A stretch of 64,000 nt of DNA. It comes from Bacillus sp. MYb209. GTDB taxonomy: Bacteria; Bacillota; Bacilli; Bacillales; Bacillaceae_G. A model generated the notes under the pieces. That model ran no database searches. It was not told the origin of the DNA and saw nothing but the letters and a program-made list of their open reading frames with translations. This document shows, piece after piece, positions 26,911 through 35,559 of the stretch (position 1 is its first letter; each line of letters opens with the position of its first letter). Location: NCBI RefSeq assembly GCF_002975175.1, contig NZ_PCNZ01000005.1:124001-188000 (forward strand). The letters run 5' to 3'. The translations under genes and the position numbers were made by a program.

Positions 26911-27750
26911 TTAAAAATCAAAGTTATCAGGATCTGGACCGACGCGGTGGTTTTCATTTAAAGCATCAATCTTTTCCATGTCTTCTTTCGTTAATTCGAA
27001 GTTAAATATATCAGCATTTGCAATAATGCGCTGCTCTTTCGTTGATTTCGGAATTGTTACAACTTCATTTTGAAGATCCCAACGTAAAATGATTTGTGCT
27101 GTTGTTTTACCGTACTTATCAGCAACTTCTTGTAAAGTTTCGTTATCTAATAATTGCCCTTGCATAAGTGGTGACCATGCTTCCATTTGGATTCCTTGTT
27201 CTTTACAGAAAGCTTGTAGTTCTTTCTGCGTTAAACGCGGGTGATACTCTACTTGGTTAATCATCGGCTTAATTTCCGCACCTTCCATTACATCCTTCAG
27301 ATGATGGATTTGGAAGTTACTTACGCCAATTGCACGCGCGCGCCCTTCTTTATAAATTGTTTCTAACGCTCTCCACGAATCTTTATATTTTCCTTCAACA
27401 GGCCAATGAACAAGATATAAATCTAAATAATCTAGTTCTAATTTTTTTAAGCTCTCTTCATATGCAGCAAGTGTCGTTTCATATCCTTGATCTGCGTTCC
27501 ACACTTTTGAAGTAATGAATAAATCTTCTCGAGAAATCCCTGCTTCTTTTATACCAGCGCGAATGCCTTCTCCAACTGCTTTTTCATTTCCATAAATCGC
27601 AGCCGTATCAATACTGCGGTATCCTTCTTTAATGGCTGCTTTTACAGCCTCTACAAGTTCTGGCCCATCTTCTACTTTAAATACACCTAAACCGAACCAA
27701 GGCATTTCTACACCGTTATGCAATACTGTTTTACTTTGTAAATTTTTCAT
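26911..27750 (-). CDS. Aldo/keto reductase (YtbE/YvgN type)
   Basis: A 279-residue TIM-barrel NADPH-dependent reductase. The catalytic tetrad is visible: Asp48 and Tyr53 (in SIDTAAIYGNE), Lys82 (in TSKVW), and His115 (in LVHWP). The C-terminal IPKSTKEQRIIANADIFNF is the NADPH adenosine-binding part. Relatives reduce glyoxal, methylglyoxal and other aldehydes. It lies 16 bp after an MFS transporter on the same strand, with an HxlR regulator divergent; this is the ytbD-ytbE/ytcD arrangement of B. subtilis. Confidence 0.93.
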   Translation of the reverse strand: MKNLQSKTVLHNGVEMPWFGLGVFKVEDGPELVEAVKAAIKEGYRSIDTAAIYGNEKAVGEGIRAGIKEAGISREDLFITSKVWNADQGYETTLAAYEESLKKLELDYLDLYLVHWPVEGKYKDSWRALETIYKEGRARAIGVSNFQIHHLKDVMEGAEIKPMINQVEYHPRLTQKELQAFCKEQGIQMEAWSPLMQGQLLDNETLQEVADKYGKTTAQIILRWDLQNEVVTIPKSTKEQRIIANADIFNFELTKEDMEKIDALNENHRVGPDPDNFDF

Positions 27751-27766
27751 TATATTTTTCTCTCCT

Positions 27767-28981
27767 TTATTTTGCTTGATCTCTTTTTTCTAAGCTCATA
27801 CTCCAAGCTGTTAAGATAACAGCGCCTACTACCATAATGCCGCCTACCCAAGCTGTATGAATTAACCCTAACGAGTTCGTTACAATACCGCCCAAATAAG
27901 CACCAAGAGCAATTCCTGCGTTAAATGCTGCAATATTCATTGCTGATGCCACATCGACAGCGTTCGGTACGAATCGTTCCGCCAAAATAACGACATATAC
28001 TTGTAGTCCTGGAACATTCATAAACGCGAATAGCCCCATAAAAATAATTGTGATAAGCCCCGCTACTTGAAATGGTGCTGTAAATGTTAGTACGAATAAT
28101 ACAATCGCTTGAATAAAGAACATATAAAATAATGAACGAATTGGATTATGATTCGATAACTTCCCGCCAATCATATTTCCAATCGCAATTGCAATCCCGT
28201 ACACTAACAAAATGATTGTAACGGTACTCGATTTAAACCCTGTTACTTCTTGTAATAGCGGTGATAAGTACGTAAATGTTACGAATGTTCCACCATACCC
28301 TAATGCAGTAATGACGAAGACAAGTAATAGTCTTCCGTTCGTGATGAGTTTGAATTGATCACGAAATGATACAGACGTACCCTTTTTTAAGTTAGACGGA
28401 ATTAGCATGCTGTTTGCGACTAAGGCAACGATTCCAATGACCACAACCACCATAAATGACGCTCTCCAGCCAAATTGTTGACCAATAAATGTTCCAATTG
28501 GGACACCTGTAATAGTCGCAACGGTTAAACCAGTAAACATAAAAGCAATTGCGCTAGCACGTTTATTCTCTGGTACAAGTGCAGCCGCAATTGTTGAGCC
28601 AATCGACATAAACACGCCATGTGCAAATGCAGAAACAACCCTCGCGATAAGTAACACAGTAAAACTCGTTGCTACCGCTGCAATTCCATTACCAATAATG
28701 AAAACAATCATAATCCACATTAATAACGTCTTTCGCGACATACTAGCTGTTAACGACGTTAAAACTGGAGCGCCAAATGCTACCCCTAACGCATATAAAG
28801 AAACGGTTAAACCCGCTGTTGTAACAGAAACATGTAAATCCTCCGAAATAGATGGTAATAAACCGACGCTAATAAACTCGGTTGTACCAATTCCAAACGC
28901 ACTAATTGCTAGCGCTAATAAAGCAAACATACTTCTTCGATTCGTCTGAACAGCCGAAGAAGATACTGTATATGAATTCAA
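27767..28981 (-). CDS. MFS efflux transporter (AraJ/YtbD type, DHA1 family)
   Basis: A 404-residue transporter with 12 predicted membrane segments. The N-terminal FALLALAISAFGIGTTEFISVGLLP is characteristic of the AraJ/YdhP/SotB-like drug or sugar efflux group (the TEF motif), and MSRKTLLMWIM after the third helix is the loop 2-3 motif A equivalent. It is the first gene of a two-gene operon with an aldo/keto reductase, so export and detoxification of a shared small electrophile are plausible. ATG follows a GGAGG site. The promoter region contains an elaborate repeat array (29113-29261). Confidence 0.9.
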   Translation of the reverse strand: MNSYTVSSSAVQTNRRSMFALLALAISAFGIGTTEFISVGLLPSISEDLHVSVTTAGLTVSLYALGVAFGAPVLTSLTASMSRKTLLMWIMIVFIIGNGIAAVATSFTVLLIARVVSAFAHGVFMSIGSTIAAALVPENKRASAIAFMFTGLTVATITGVPIGTFIGQQFGWRASFMVVVVIGIVALVANSMLIPSNLKKGTSVSFRDQFKLITNGRLLLVFVITALGYGGTFVTFTYLSPLLQEVTGFKSSTVTIILLVYGIAIAIGNMIGGKLSNHNPIRSLFYMFFIQAIVLFVLTFTAPFQVAGLITIIFMGLFAFMNVPGLQVYVVILAERFVPNAVDVASAMNIAAFNAGIALGAYLGGIVTNSLGLIHTAWVGGIMVVGAVILTAWSMSLEKRDQAK

Positions 28982-29112
28982 TTGAACTCCTCCTTAATAC
29001 GAGAAATCCAATCATAATAGTGCGATAAAAAGGCCTTTTTATCTTCTACAAAAATAACTTTACTGCTCATAAATGCTATTATGAATGGCTTCACTCTTTT
29101 TTTGAAGAACGC

Positions 29113-29261
29113 ACTTTAAAGTACGATAGGTACCAAAAAGTAACATAGGTACTTTTTAGTACCGTACTACTCATTTCCCTCTTACGTATGCTATTATGAA
29201 ACATATTCAACACGATAAAAAGTACGTACTTTAAAGTGCTATAGGCACTAAAAAGTAACAT
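29113..29261. promoter_or_regulatory. Operator array between HxlR gene and MFS-AKR operon
   Basis: Two 34-bp direct repeats (29113-29146 and 29228-29261) are identical at 30 of 34 positions, each beginning ACTTTAAAGT and ending AAAAAGTAACAT. After the first, an inverted partner follows: GGTACCAAAAAGTA (29129-29142) faces TACTTTTTAGTACC (29150-29163). HxlR-type regulators bind such palindromic and repeated sites. The array covers most of the 343-bp divergent gap. Confidence 0.7.
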
Positions 29262-29324
29262 TTAACTTATTTAGCTTCTTTTGTTGAAGAACTGAAATTC
29301 ACATTCATCAAAGGAGATTTTCAT

Positions 29325-29672
29325 ATGAAGAAATATAATATTCCTGTTGAGGCGACTTTAGAGGTTATCGGTGGCAAATGGAAAGTCGTTATTCTTTGTC
29401 ACTTAACGAAAGGCACAAAGAGAACGAGTGAACTAAAACGTTTAATGCCTGGTATTACACAAAAGATGTTAACACAGCAATTACGTGAATTAGAAGAGGA
29501 TGGGGTTATTCAAAGAAAGGTATACAATCAAGTACCACCAAAAGTAGAATATTCCCTTACTGACTATGGATGGTCTTTAGAATCCATTCTTGATTCTCTT
29601 TGTACTTGGGGCGAATGTCATCTTGAAAAAAGCGGTAACACATCGATGCTAATCGCAGAGAGTGAACAATAA
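29325..29672 (+). CDS. HxlR family transcriptional regulator (YtcD-like)
   Basis: A 115-residue winged-helix regulator. The N-terminus PVEATLEVIGGKWKVVILCHLTKGTKRTSEL and the block MPGITQKMLTQQLRELEEDGVIQRKVYNQVPPKVEYSLTDYG are diagnostic for HxlR. In this family a cysteine often senses aldehydes or disulfide stress; Cys25 (in VILCHL) and Cys87 and Cys92 near the end are candidates. It is divergent from the MFS-aldo/keto reductase operon and most likely controls it and itself through the repeat array. ATG follows AAAGGAG. Confidence 0.92.
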   Translation: MKKYNIPVEATLEVIGGKWKVVILCHLTKGTKRTSELKRLMPGITQKMLTQQLRELEEDGVIQRKVYNQVPPKVEYSLTDYGWSLESILDSLCTWGECHLEKSGNTSMLIAESEQ

Positions 29673-29722
29673 GAAAAAAGGAAAAAACGAACGTGAATTT
29701 GTTTATTTTTTCCTTTTCTTAT
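29671..29722 (+). terminator. Terminator of the HxlR gene
   Basis: An A-rich arm (AAGAAAAAAGGAAAAAACG) pairs with the T-rich arm TTTTTTCCTTTTCTT; the stop codon lies in the 5' arm. Confidence 0.65.
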
Positions 29723-29863
29723 TATTATATAGGTATACTTCTCATCGAAGTAAAATAATTTATGCGCTTTCATACCTTGTCATTACTAGGTTACGGGCTC
29801 AATATCAAATAATTAGGAATCATTTTTATGTTAACATACGTGTATATAGTATATAATATAGGA

Positions 29864-30122
29864 TATATATTATATACACTTTCCGATAAGGGAACTTTCC
29901 ATTATGCGGACAAGCCATGTATCGGACAGTTCATAAATAATAGGTAAGACGTTATGGTTTTAAATTTATGTTTTCAGCCTACTTGCTGTCATAAATTTAA
30001 AGGCATTTTATTGTGTTTTGTGAAACTTTGTATAAAGTTTCATAACATTCACTACCTTACCTAAATAAGGAATATTAATTCCAAAAAAATAAGAGTATTG
30101 CTATCGTAAAGGAGAATTGGAG
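29864..30122 (+). promoter_or_regulatory. Long structured leader upstream of yjlC-ndh
   Basis: A promoter-like TTAACA (29831-29836) and TATAAT (29852-29857) precede about 260 nt without a gene. Three inverted repeats follow: TCCGATA (29882-29888) with TATCGGA (29920-29926); TTTAAATTTATG (29959-29970) with CATAAATTTAAA (29990-30001), 12 bp perfect; and TTGTGAAACTTT (30018-30029) with AAAGTTTCATAA (30034-30045), 11 of 12. The last resembles an expanded Rex half-site pair (TTGTGAA), and Rex controls ndh in B. subtilis. No known riboswitch class is recognised. Confidence 0.5.
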
Positions 30123-30563
30123 ATGCCAGAAACTATGACTCAAACAAAGCCAGAACAAGAAACTGTACAAATTTCTGCTAGCCAAGGACAACTTGATGTA
30201 CTTGATCAGTTGTTAAAACCTGAGGTACAAGAATCATTAACAACACTAGTAGCGCAGCTTCCAAAATTAACTGAGCTTGTTAACATTTTAACTAAGTCTT
30301 ATGACTTCGCTCAAACTGTTGCTACTGATGAAGTATTAAAAAACGACACTGTTAGTGCAATCCAAGAACTTGTAGAACCTGTAAAAGATACAGTAAAAAG
30401 CATGGCTGCAACTGCTATCGAAGCGAAAGATCGTGCTGACGAAAGCAACGAAGTTATCGGTCTGTTCGGTCTATTAAAATTACTAAAAGACCCACAAGCA
30501 CAAAAAATGTTCCGCTTTGTGAACGCATACCTTCAAATTAGTGCAGAACGTAATAATAAATAA
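30123..30563 (+). CDS. DUF1641 protein (YjlC-like)
   Basis: A 146-residue protein that begins with a glutamine- and threonine-rich stretch and then has helical, acidic repeats (LTTLVAQLPKLTELVNILTKSYDFAQTVATDEV), ending in GLFGLLKLLKDPQAQKMFRFVNAYLQ, which is the DUF1641 block. YjlC is always found next to the type II NADH dehydrogenase in Bacillus, with unknown role, perhaps as a partner or anchor. The ATG at 30123 was chosen for AAAGGAG at eight bases. It is 44 bp upstream of ndh and co-transcribed. Confidence 0.85.
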   Translation: MPETMTQTKPEQETVQISASQGQLDVLDQLLKPEVQESLTTLVAQLPKLTELVNILTKSYDFAQTVATDEVLKNDTVSAIQELVEPVKDTVKSMAATAIEAKDRADESNEVIGLFGLLKLLKDPQAQKMFRFVNAYLQISAERNNK

Positions 30564-30607
30564 TTTTACTTATAACAACAATTAGTAAAGACGGGGGATA
30601 ACATACT

Positions 30608-31786
30608 ATGTCAAAACAAATTGTCATCTTAGGCGCTGGTTATGGCGGTCTTCTTGCCGCTTTAAACGTACGTAAATACTACAGTAAATCAGAAGCACAA
30701 GTTACAGTGATCAACCAATACCCAACACACCAAATCATCACTGAACTACACCGCCTTGCAGCTGGTAACGTTGCTGAGCAAGCAATTGCAATGCCACTTA
30801 CAAAGCTTTTCAAAGGCAAAGACATCGATCTTAAAATTGCAACAGTTGAGTCATTCTCAGTTGATAGCAAAGAAATCAAACTAGCTGGTGGCACTACGCT
30901 ATCTTACGATGCACTTGTAGTTGCTTTAGGAAGTAAAACTGCTTACTTCGGTATTCCAGGACTAGAAGAAAACAGCATGGTATTAAAATCTGCTGCTGAT
31001 GCAAACAAAATCTACAAACACGTTGAAGACCGTATTCGTGAATACGCTAAAACGAAAAACGAAGCTGATGCTACAATCGTAATCGGTGGTGGCGGATTAA
31101 CTGGCGTTGAGCTAGTTGGTGAGCTTGCTGACATTATGCCTAAACTTGCAAAAAGCCACGGCGTAAATCCAAAAGAAGTTAAACTTCTTCTTGTTGAAGC
31201 AGGTCCAAAAATCCTTCCAGTATTACCAGACCACTTAATCGAACGTGCAACTACTAGCTTAGAAGCACGCGGTGTTACATTCTTAACAGGTCTTCCTGTA
31301 ACAAACGTTGCTGGCAATGAAATCGACTTGAAAGACGGTCAAAAAATCGTTGCTAACACATTCGTTTGGACAGGTGGCGTACAAGGTAACCCATTAATTG
31401 GTGAATCAGGTCTTGAAGTAAACCGTGGTCGTGCAACAGTTGATGCGCACCTACAATCTACTTCTCACAAAGACGTATTCGTTGCTGGAGACAGCGCTGT
31501 TGTCTTCGCTGCAGACGGTCGTCCATACCCACCAACTGCACAAATTGCTTGGCAAATGGGCGAGTTAATTGGATACAACTTATACGCAGCACTAGAAGGC
31601 AAAGCATTCGAAGAGTTCGCACCTATCAACTCTGGAACACTTGCTAGTCTAGGACGTAAAGATGCTGTTGCTACAATCGGAGCAAGCAATACTCCACTTA
31701 AAGGTCTACCAGCATCATTAATGAAAGAAGCAAGTAACGTTCGTTACTTATCACACATTAAAGGTCTATTCAGCTTAGCTTACTAA
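30608..31786 (+). CDS. ndh: Type II NADH dehydrogenase (YjlD/Ndh)
   Basis: A 392-residue FAD-dependent NADH:menaquinone oxidoreductase, single subunit and non-proton-pumping, on the inner face of the membrane. The FAD-binding GxGxxG is in VILGAGYGGLLAAL at the N-terminus, and the NADH-binding one in VIGGGGLTGVELVGEL near residues 160-175. The second FAD contact (VFVAGDSAV) and AQIAWQMGELIGYNLYAAL follow. This is the main electron entry from NADH in Bacillus. Paired with yjlC and preceded by a long leader that may sense redox state. Confidence 0.95.
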   Translation: MSKQIVILGAGYGGLLAALNVRKYYSKSEAQVTVINQYPTHQIITELHRLAAGNVAEQAIAMPLTKLFKGKDIDLKIATVESFSVDSKEIKLAGGTTLSYDALVVALGSKTAYFGIPGLEENSMVLKSAADANKIYKHVEDRIREYAKTKNEADATIVIGGGGLTGVELVGELADIMPKLAKSHGVNPKEVKLLLVEAGPKILPVLPDHLIERATTSLEARGVTFLTGLPVTNVAGNEIDLKDGQKIVANTFVWTGGVQGNPLIGESGLEVNRGRATVDAHLQSTSHKDVFVAGDSAVVFAADGRPYPPTAQIAWQMGELIGYNLYAALEGKAFEEFAPINSGTLASLGRKDAVATIGASNTPLKGLPASLMKEASNVRYLSHIKGLFSLAY

Positions 31787-31796
31787 TCTGAATACA

Positions 31797-31833
31797 AGCC
31801 CGAATCATGCCCTGCATGGTTCGGGCTATTTTT
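31797..31833 (+). terminator. Intrinsic terminator of ndh
   Basis: AGCCCGAATCATG and CATGGTTCGGGCT arms followed by ATTTTTA. Confidence 0.9.
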
Positions 31834-31935
31834 ATCCGTAATTTTCTCTACTTTATTTATTCGGCAGAGTAATAATATAACCCTCTTTAATTATCTAAAT
31901 ATACTGACTTTTTCTCATCAAAATTGTGTATATGA

Positions 31936-31975
31936 AAAGAGCGGAAGTAGGTATCTTCCCTACTTCCGCTCTTTC
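31936..31975 (-). terminator. Intrinsic terminator of tyrS
   Basis: AAAGAGCGGAAGTAGG and CCTACTTCCGCTCTTT arms on the minus strand, followed by T. Confidence 0.9.
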
Positions 31976-31982
31976 ACAAAAA

Positions 31983-33245
31983 CTATTCTCCCAATTTCAC
32001 TAAGCTGTAATTCTTCTTCCCTTTGCGAATGATAATAAATCTTCCATCAAATGAATTTTCGACCGTAACATCCGTACCCACATCCGTTACTTTCTCGCCA
32101 TTCATAGATATAGCCCCATTATTAATATCTTCACGCGCTTGTCGTCTAGATGGTTCAATTCCTAAATCAACTAGCCACTCTACGATGTTTTTCATCTCTT
32201 TTGAAGACTGGAATGTTGGCATCTCTTTAAATCCTTGTTCAATTTCATCGGCTGTTAACGATTTAATATCTCCGCTAAATAATGCCGATGTAATTTTCAC
32301 AGCCTGCAAAAATGCTTCTTCTCCATGAACGAATTTCGTCATTTCTTCAGCTAACACTTTTTGTGCCTCACGTTTATGTGGCTCCATTTCTACTTTCACA
32401 GCTAATTCATCAATTCGCTCTTTCGTTAAGAACGTAAAGTATTTTAAGTATTTAATTACATCACGGTCATCTGTATTCACCCAGAACTGGTAAAATTCAA
32501 ACGGTGTTGTTTTTTCCGGATCAAGCCAAATAGCACCACCTGCTGATTTACCAAATTTCGTACCATCCGATTTTAATAATAACGGAATTGTTAGCCCGAA
32601 TACTTTCGCCTCATGACCTTCTAATTTACGAATTAAATCTAAACCACTCGTAATATTTCCCCATTGATCACTACCACCGATTTGCAATTGAACATCTTCT
32701 TCTTTGTATAAATGGTGGAAGTCCATCGCTTGCAAAATTTGGTACGTGAACTCTGTAAATGAAATTCCTGTATCTAAACGACTCGCTACAATATCCTTCG
32801 CTAACATGCTATTTATGCTAAAGTTTTTTCCGTAATCACGTAAAAACTCGATAATGTTTATTTTATGTGTCCAGTCATAGTTATTTACCATCTTCACTTC
32901 GCTATTCCCGCCAAAGTCAAATAGCTTTTTCATTTGTGCTGTTAACGCATCTACATTATGCTGCACCACTTCTAACGTTTGTAGTTGACGCTCTGATTGA
33001 CGTCCACTCGGATCACCAATTGTTCCTGTTGCTCCTCCAATTAAAATAACAGGATGATGCCCAGCTAATTGAAATCTTTTCATCATCATGAACGGAATCA
33101 AATGTCCGATATGCATACTATCACCGGTCGGGTCTACCCCGCAGTATAACGAAATTTCTTTCTCTTCTACTAGCTTACGTAATCCTTCTTCATCTGTCTG
33201 TTGATTCACAGCACCGCGCCATTCTAATTCATCGATAATATTCAT
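31983..33245 (-). CDS. tyrS: Tyrosyl-tRNA synthetase
   Basis: A 420-residue class I synthetase. The HIGH motif is HIGHL at about residues 46-50, and the KMSKS equivalent is KFGKS near residues 231-235. The GGSDQWGNITSGLDLIRK block identifies the bacterial TyrRS. The C-terminal S4-like RNA-binding domain (RQAREDINNGAISMNGEKV) is complete. The gene is preceded by a T-box with a TAC specifier, so it is induced by uncharged tRNA-Tyr. Bacilli often have a second TyrS; whether this is the main one cannot be said. Confidence 0.97.
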   Translation of the reverse strand: MNIIDELEWRGAVNQQTDEEGLRKLVEEKEISLYCGVDPTGDSMHIGHLIPFMMMKRFQLAGHHPVILIGGATGTIGDPSGRQSERQLQTLEVVQHNVDALTAQMKKLFDFGGNSEVKMVNNYDWTHKINIIEFLRDYGKNFSINSMLAKDIVASRLDTGISFTEFTYQILQAMDFHHLYKEEDVQLQIGGSDQWGNITSGLDLIRKLEGHEAKVFGLTIPLLLKSDGTKFGKSAGGAIWLDPEKTTPFEFYQFWVNTDDRDVIKYLKYFTFLTKERIDELAVKVEMEPHKREAQKVLAEEMTKFVHGEEAFLQAVKITSALFSGDIKSLTADEIEQGFKEMPTFQSSKEMKNIVEWLVDLGIEPSRRQAREDINNGAISMNGEKVTDVGTDVTVENSFDGRFIIIRKGKKNYSLVKLGE

Positions 33246-33275
33246 CTCTTGCCATCCCCTTTATTTTTTTAAAAA

Positions 33276-33535
33276 CAAAAAAGCCCCTATGTCTACGATA
33301 GACATAGGGACGATTATTCACCGTGTTACCACCCAGTTTGCATAAATAGCATAGCTATTCATACCACTCTTAGCAATAATATCGATTGCTATTCCGCTTA
33401 GCATTACCTAAGATACTCCAGAGTGTAATTCACAAGTTTGTTTGTGCTAGGTTCCAGCAACCCCTAGCTCTCTTTGATAACAGTGACAAACTGCTACTAG
33501 GCTCTTTCAACGTATTTCATATGTTAAATTATTAG
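33276..33535 (-). promoter_or_regulatory. T-box leader, tyrosine specifier
   Basis: Minus-strand leader of tyrS. Stem I with AGAGAGCTAGGGG and GTTGCTGG lies near 33450-33475, the candidate specifier TAC is at 33427-33425 (context GAATTACAC), the T-box core GGGTGGTAACACGG is near 33323-33336, and the terminator hairpin (CCCTATGTCTA/TAGACATAGGG) is at 33280-33311 with a T run. A sigma-A promoter precedes it: TTGACA at 33566-33561 and TATAAT at 33543-33538, spaced 17 bp. Confidence 0.93.
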
Positions 33536-33537
33536 CC

Positions 33538-33566
33538 ATTATATTGAATTAAAAACAAATTGTCAA
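33538..33566 (-). promoter_or_regulatory. Sigma-A promoter of the tyrS T-box
   Basis: Perfect -35 TTGACA and -10 TATAAT on the minus strand with a 17-bp spacer. Confidence 0.85.
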
Positions 33567-33624
33567 TAATACCTAAATGTTTTCCAAAAATAATTCATAC
33601 TTTTATACGTTTTTTATTCAAAGG

Positions 33625-34542
33625 TTACTGTAGATCTTCTCCAATAATCCTTACTTCTCGCTCTAATTTCACACCGAATTTTTCTTCAACAGTTGTTTGT
33701 ACAAAATGAATTAAATCAATATAATCTTGTGCAGTTCCGTTATCAACATTCACCATAAATCCAGCGTGTTTTAAAGAAACTTCCACTCCGCCAATTCGCT
33801 TACCTTGCAGTCCTGATTCTTGAATAAGCTTACCCGCAAAATTATTTGGTGGACGCTTAAATACACTACCACATGAAGGATACTCTAACGGTTGTTTTGA
33901 TTCACGCTTAAACGTTAAATCATCCATTTTCCCCTTGATTTCTTCACGCACACCTTCTTCAAGTTCAAACTTCGCTTCAAGAATAATGTAATGATTGTTC
34001 GCAAATACACTCTTACGATATCCAAATTCAAATTCATTTTTCGTTAAAGTGCATAGCTCTCCATCACCTGTCATTACAACTGCTTCTGTTAATACATAAG
34101 CTACTTCACCGCCATATGCACCAGCATTCATATATAACGCTCCACCAACTGAACCTGGAATACCACAAGCAAACTCAAGTCCTGTTAAACAGTGATCCAA
34201 TGCAATTCGTGACACATCAATAATCGCTGCACCACATTGTGCGACAATCGTTGTCCCTGTTACAGTAACACCTGTAATATGAATTAAACTTACTGTAATC
34301 CCGCGAAGACCACCGTCTTTAATAATTACATTAGATCCGTTTCCTAAAAACGTAACTGGAATATTGTATTGATTCGCATACTTTATAACTTCTTGAATTT
34401 CATCATAATTCGTAGGAGCAACGAACACATCTGCTTTCCCGCCCACTTTAATATGCGTATGATTCTTTAACATTTCATCTTGCTTCACATGACCTTCAGG
34501 CAATACTGTACTTAAATATTTATAAACCTCTTGCATATTCAT
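33625..34542 (-). CDS. murB: UDP-N-acetylmuramate dehydrogenase
   Basis: A 305-residue FAD-dependent enzyme that reduces UDP-GlcNAc-enolpyruvate to UDP-MurNAc in peptidoglycan synthesis. The FAD_binding_4 part shows [19 protein letters not shown] and [26 protein letters not shown], and the C-terminal MurB domain has [20 protein letters not shown] with the catalytic serine. The length and absence of the extra loops make it a type II MurB. It is monocistronic here, away from the mur cluster, and the B. cereus group is known to have a second murB of this sort. Start ATG follows a GAGG-type site. Confidence 0.95.
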   Translation of the reverse strand: MNMQEVYKYLSTVLPEGHVKQDEMLKNHTHIKVGGKADVFVAPTNYDEIQEVIKYANQYNIPVTFLGNGSNVIIKDGGLRGITVSLIHITGVTVTGTTIVAQCGAAIIDVSRIALDHCLTGLEFACGIPGSVGGALYMNAGAYGGEVAYVLTEAVVMTGDGELCTLTKNEFEFGYRKSVFANNHYIILEAKFELEEGVREEIKGKMDDLTFKRESKQPLEYPSCGSVFKRPPNNFAGKLIQESGLQGKRIGGVEVSLKHAGFMVNVDNGTAQDYIDLIHFVQTTVEEKFGVKLEREVRIIGEDLQ

Positions 34543-34879
34543 TTTACGATTCCTCTATTTCTATAATCTTTTTATCCCGCTATCCACGGGCCCATAATAT
34601 CCCCACATAACAATGCGCTACAAATAAAAAGCACAAGTGGTGGATAAAGTGTACATAAAGCACACCTATAAACCTCTTAAATTATAAGAGGTTCCACTCA
34701 TATTAAAATATATATTGCATAATAAAGCAACCCAAATGGGCTACTAAACTTGACATGTAACTATATAGACAACAAATTGTAAAATATATATGTTTTTCAA
34801 AGCAATACCCTTCAATATCTTACTATACCATACGAAAGAAAAATGGTATTTTTTTGTAATCTTTTTTATTTTCATCAAT
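34543..34879. other. Intergenic stretch, mostly unassigned
   Basis: A/T-rich gap between murB and the SET-domain gene. It contains a small hairpin (CCTCTTAAATTATAAGAGG, 34672-34690) and a plus-strand TTGACA-like hexamer at 34750, but no convincing gene. The short frame that reads 82 residues on the minus strand has no ribosome site and overlaps the SET gene. Confidence 0.5.
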
Positions 34880-34918
34880 AAAAAAAGAGCACATCCCACA
34901 GAATGCGCCCTTTCTATA
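34880..34918 (-). terminator. Terminator of the SET-domain gene
   Basis: AAGGGCGCATTCTGTGGG and a loosely matching GATGTGCTC arm, followed by a seven-T run on the minus strand; pairing is imperfect. Confidence 0.5.
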
Positions 34919-34927
34919 CTCTTTAAT

Positions 34928-35323
34928 TTATTTTTCGTTCTCTTCTTTTTCCTTATCAAACCATAATAGCTCATCGTCATCAACTTCACCATTATAATTG
35001 ATTAGAATCTCTTCTCCCGCTTTTATATCTTTGTAAGCAAAGAAGTTAAACGTATGATTCTCAAAGACAATATCATACGTTGCATTCGGCTTATATGAAT
35101 GATTAAATAACATGCCGTATCCTAAAAGGAATGCCGTATGATTTACCCCATACTCAAATGCGTAGTCAGCAAGTAACGTTTTCTCAATGTGTTCATGCTG
35201 TTCATTCGGATAAGAGATAACTGGTGCTGAGTGTATCAACTCACCCTTTTTAATATCACGAGTTGCAAATACACCTCTATTAAATTCTCCATCACTAAGT
35301 TCAGAAGTCTTAACTTCAATCAT
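34928..35323 (-). CDS. SET domain-containing protein
   Basis: A 131-residue minimal SET-domain protein. It has the three family blocks: RGVFATRDIKKGELI (residues 16-30), GYGMLFNHSYKPNA with Asn74-His75-Ser76, and KAGEEILINYNG (101-112) with the conserved Tyr110. SET enzymes transfer methyl groups from SAM to lysine; bacterial stand-alone versions are scarcely characterised. No pre- or post-SET zinc clusters are present. ATG at 35323 was chosen for AGGTG at seven bases. The gene stands alone; the target protein is unknown. Confidence 0.88.
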   Translation of the reverse strand: MIEVKTSELSDGEFNRGVFATRDIKKGELIHSAPVISYPNEQHEHIEKTLLADYAFEYGVNHTAFLLGYGMLFNHSYKPNATYDIVFENHTFNFFAYKDIKAGEEILINYNGEVDDDELLWFDKEKEENEK

Positions 35324-35413
35324 ATGCGTCACCTATATATTTCTTTCTTCGAAGTATTTTTCTCCTTAAGCTTGGCAGAAAACGCGGAGAAAAGCAATTA
35401 AATTCCTACCAAG

Positions 35414-35447
35414 TATAAAAAGAGCACATCATTTGTGCTCTTTTTAA
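35414..35447. terminator. Bidirectional hairpin terminator
   Basis: AAAAAGAGCACA and TGTGCTCTTTTT arms about 110 bp beyond the stop of the EEP-family gene. Confidence 0.75.
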
Positions 35448-35559
35448 GTGAAATTGTTTTTCTAAAATATTCTTTAACGACTCCGCTTGCTAATTAACCG
35501 CATGTGACATCCTTTAAGATATTCTATAAGGCCCCACTTTCTACACTTATACGTATCAA

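Noticed and set aside
34744-34992. 82-residue minus-strand frame between murB and the SET gene
   Set aside because: It overlaps the end of the SET gene and its terminator, with no ribosome site and no recognisable domain.
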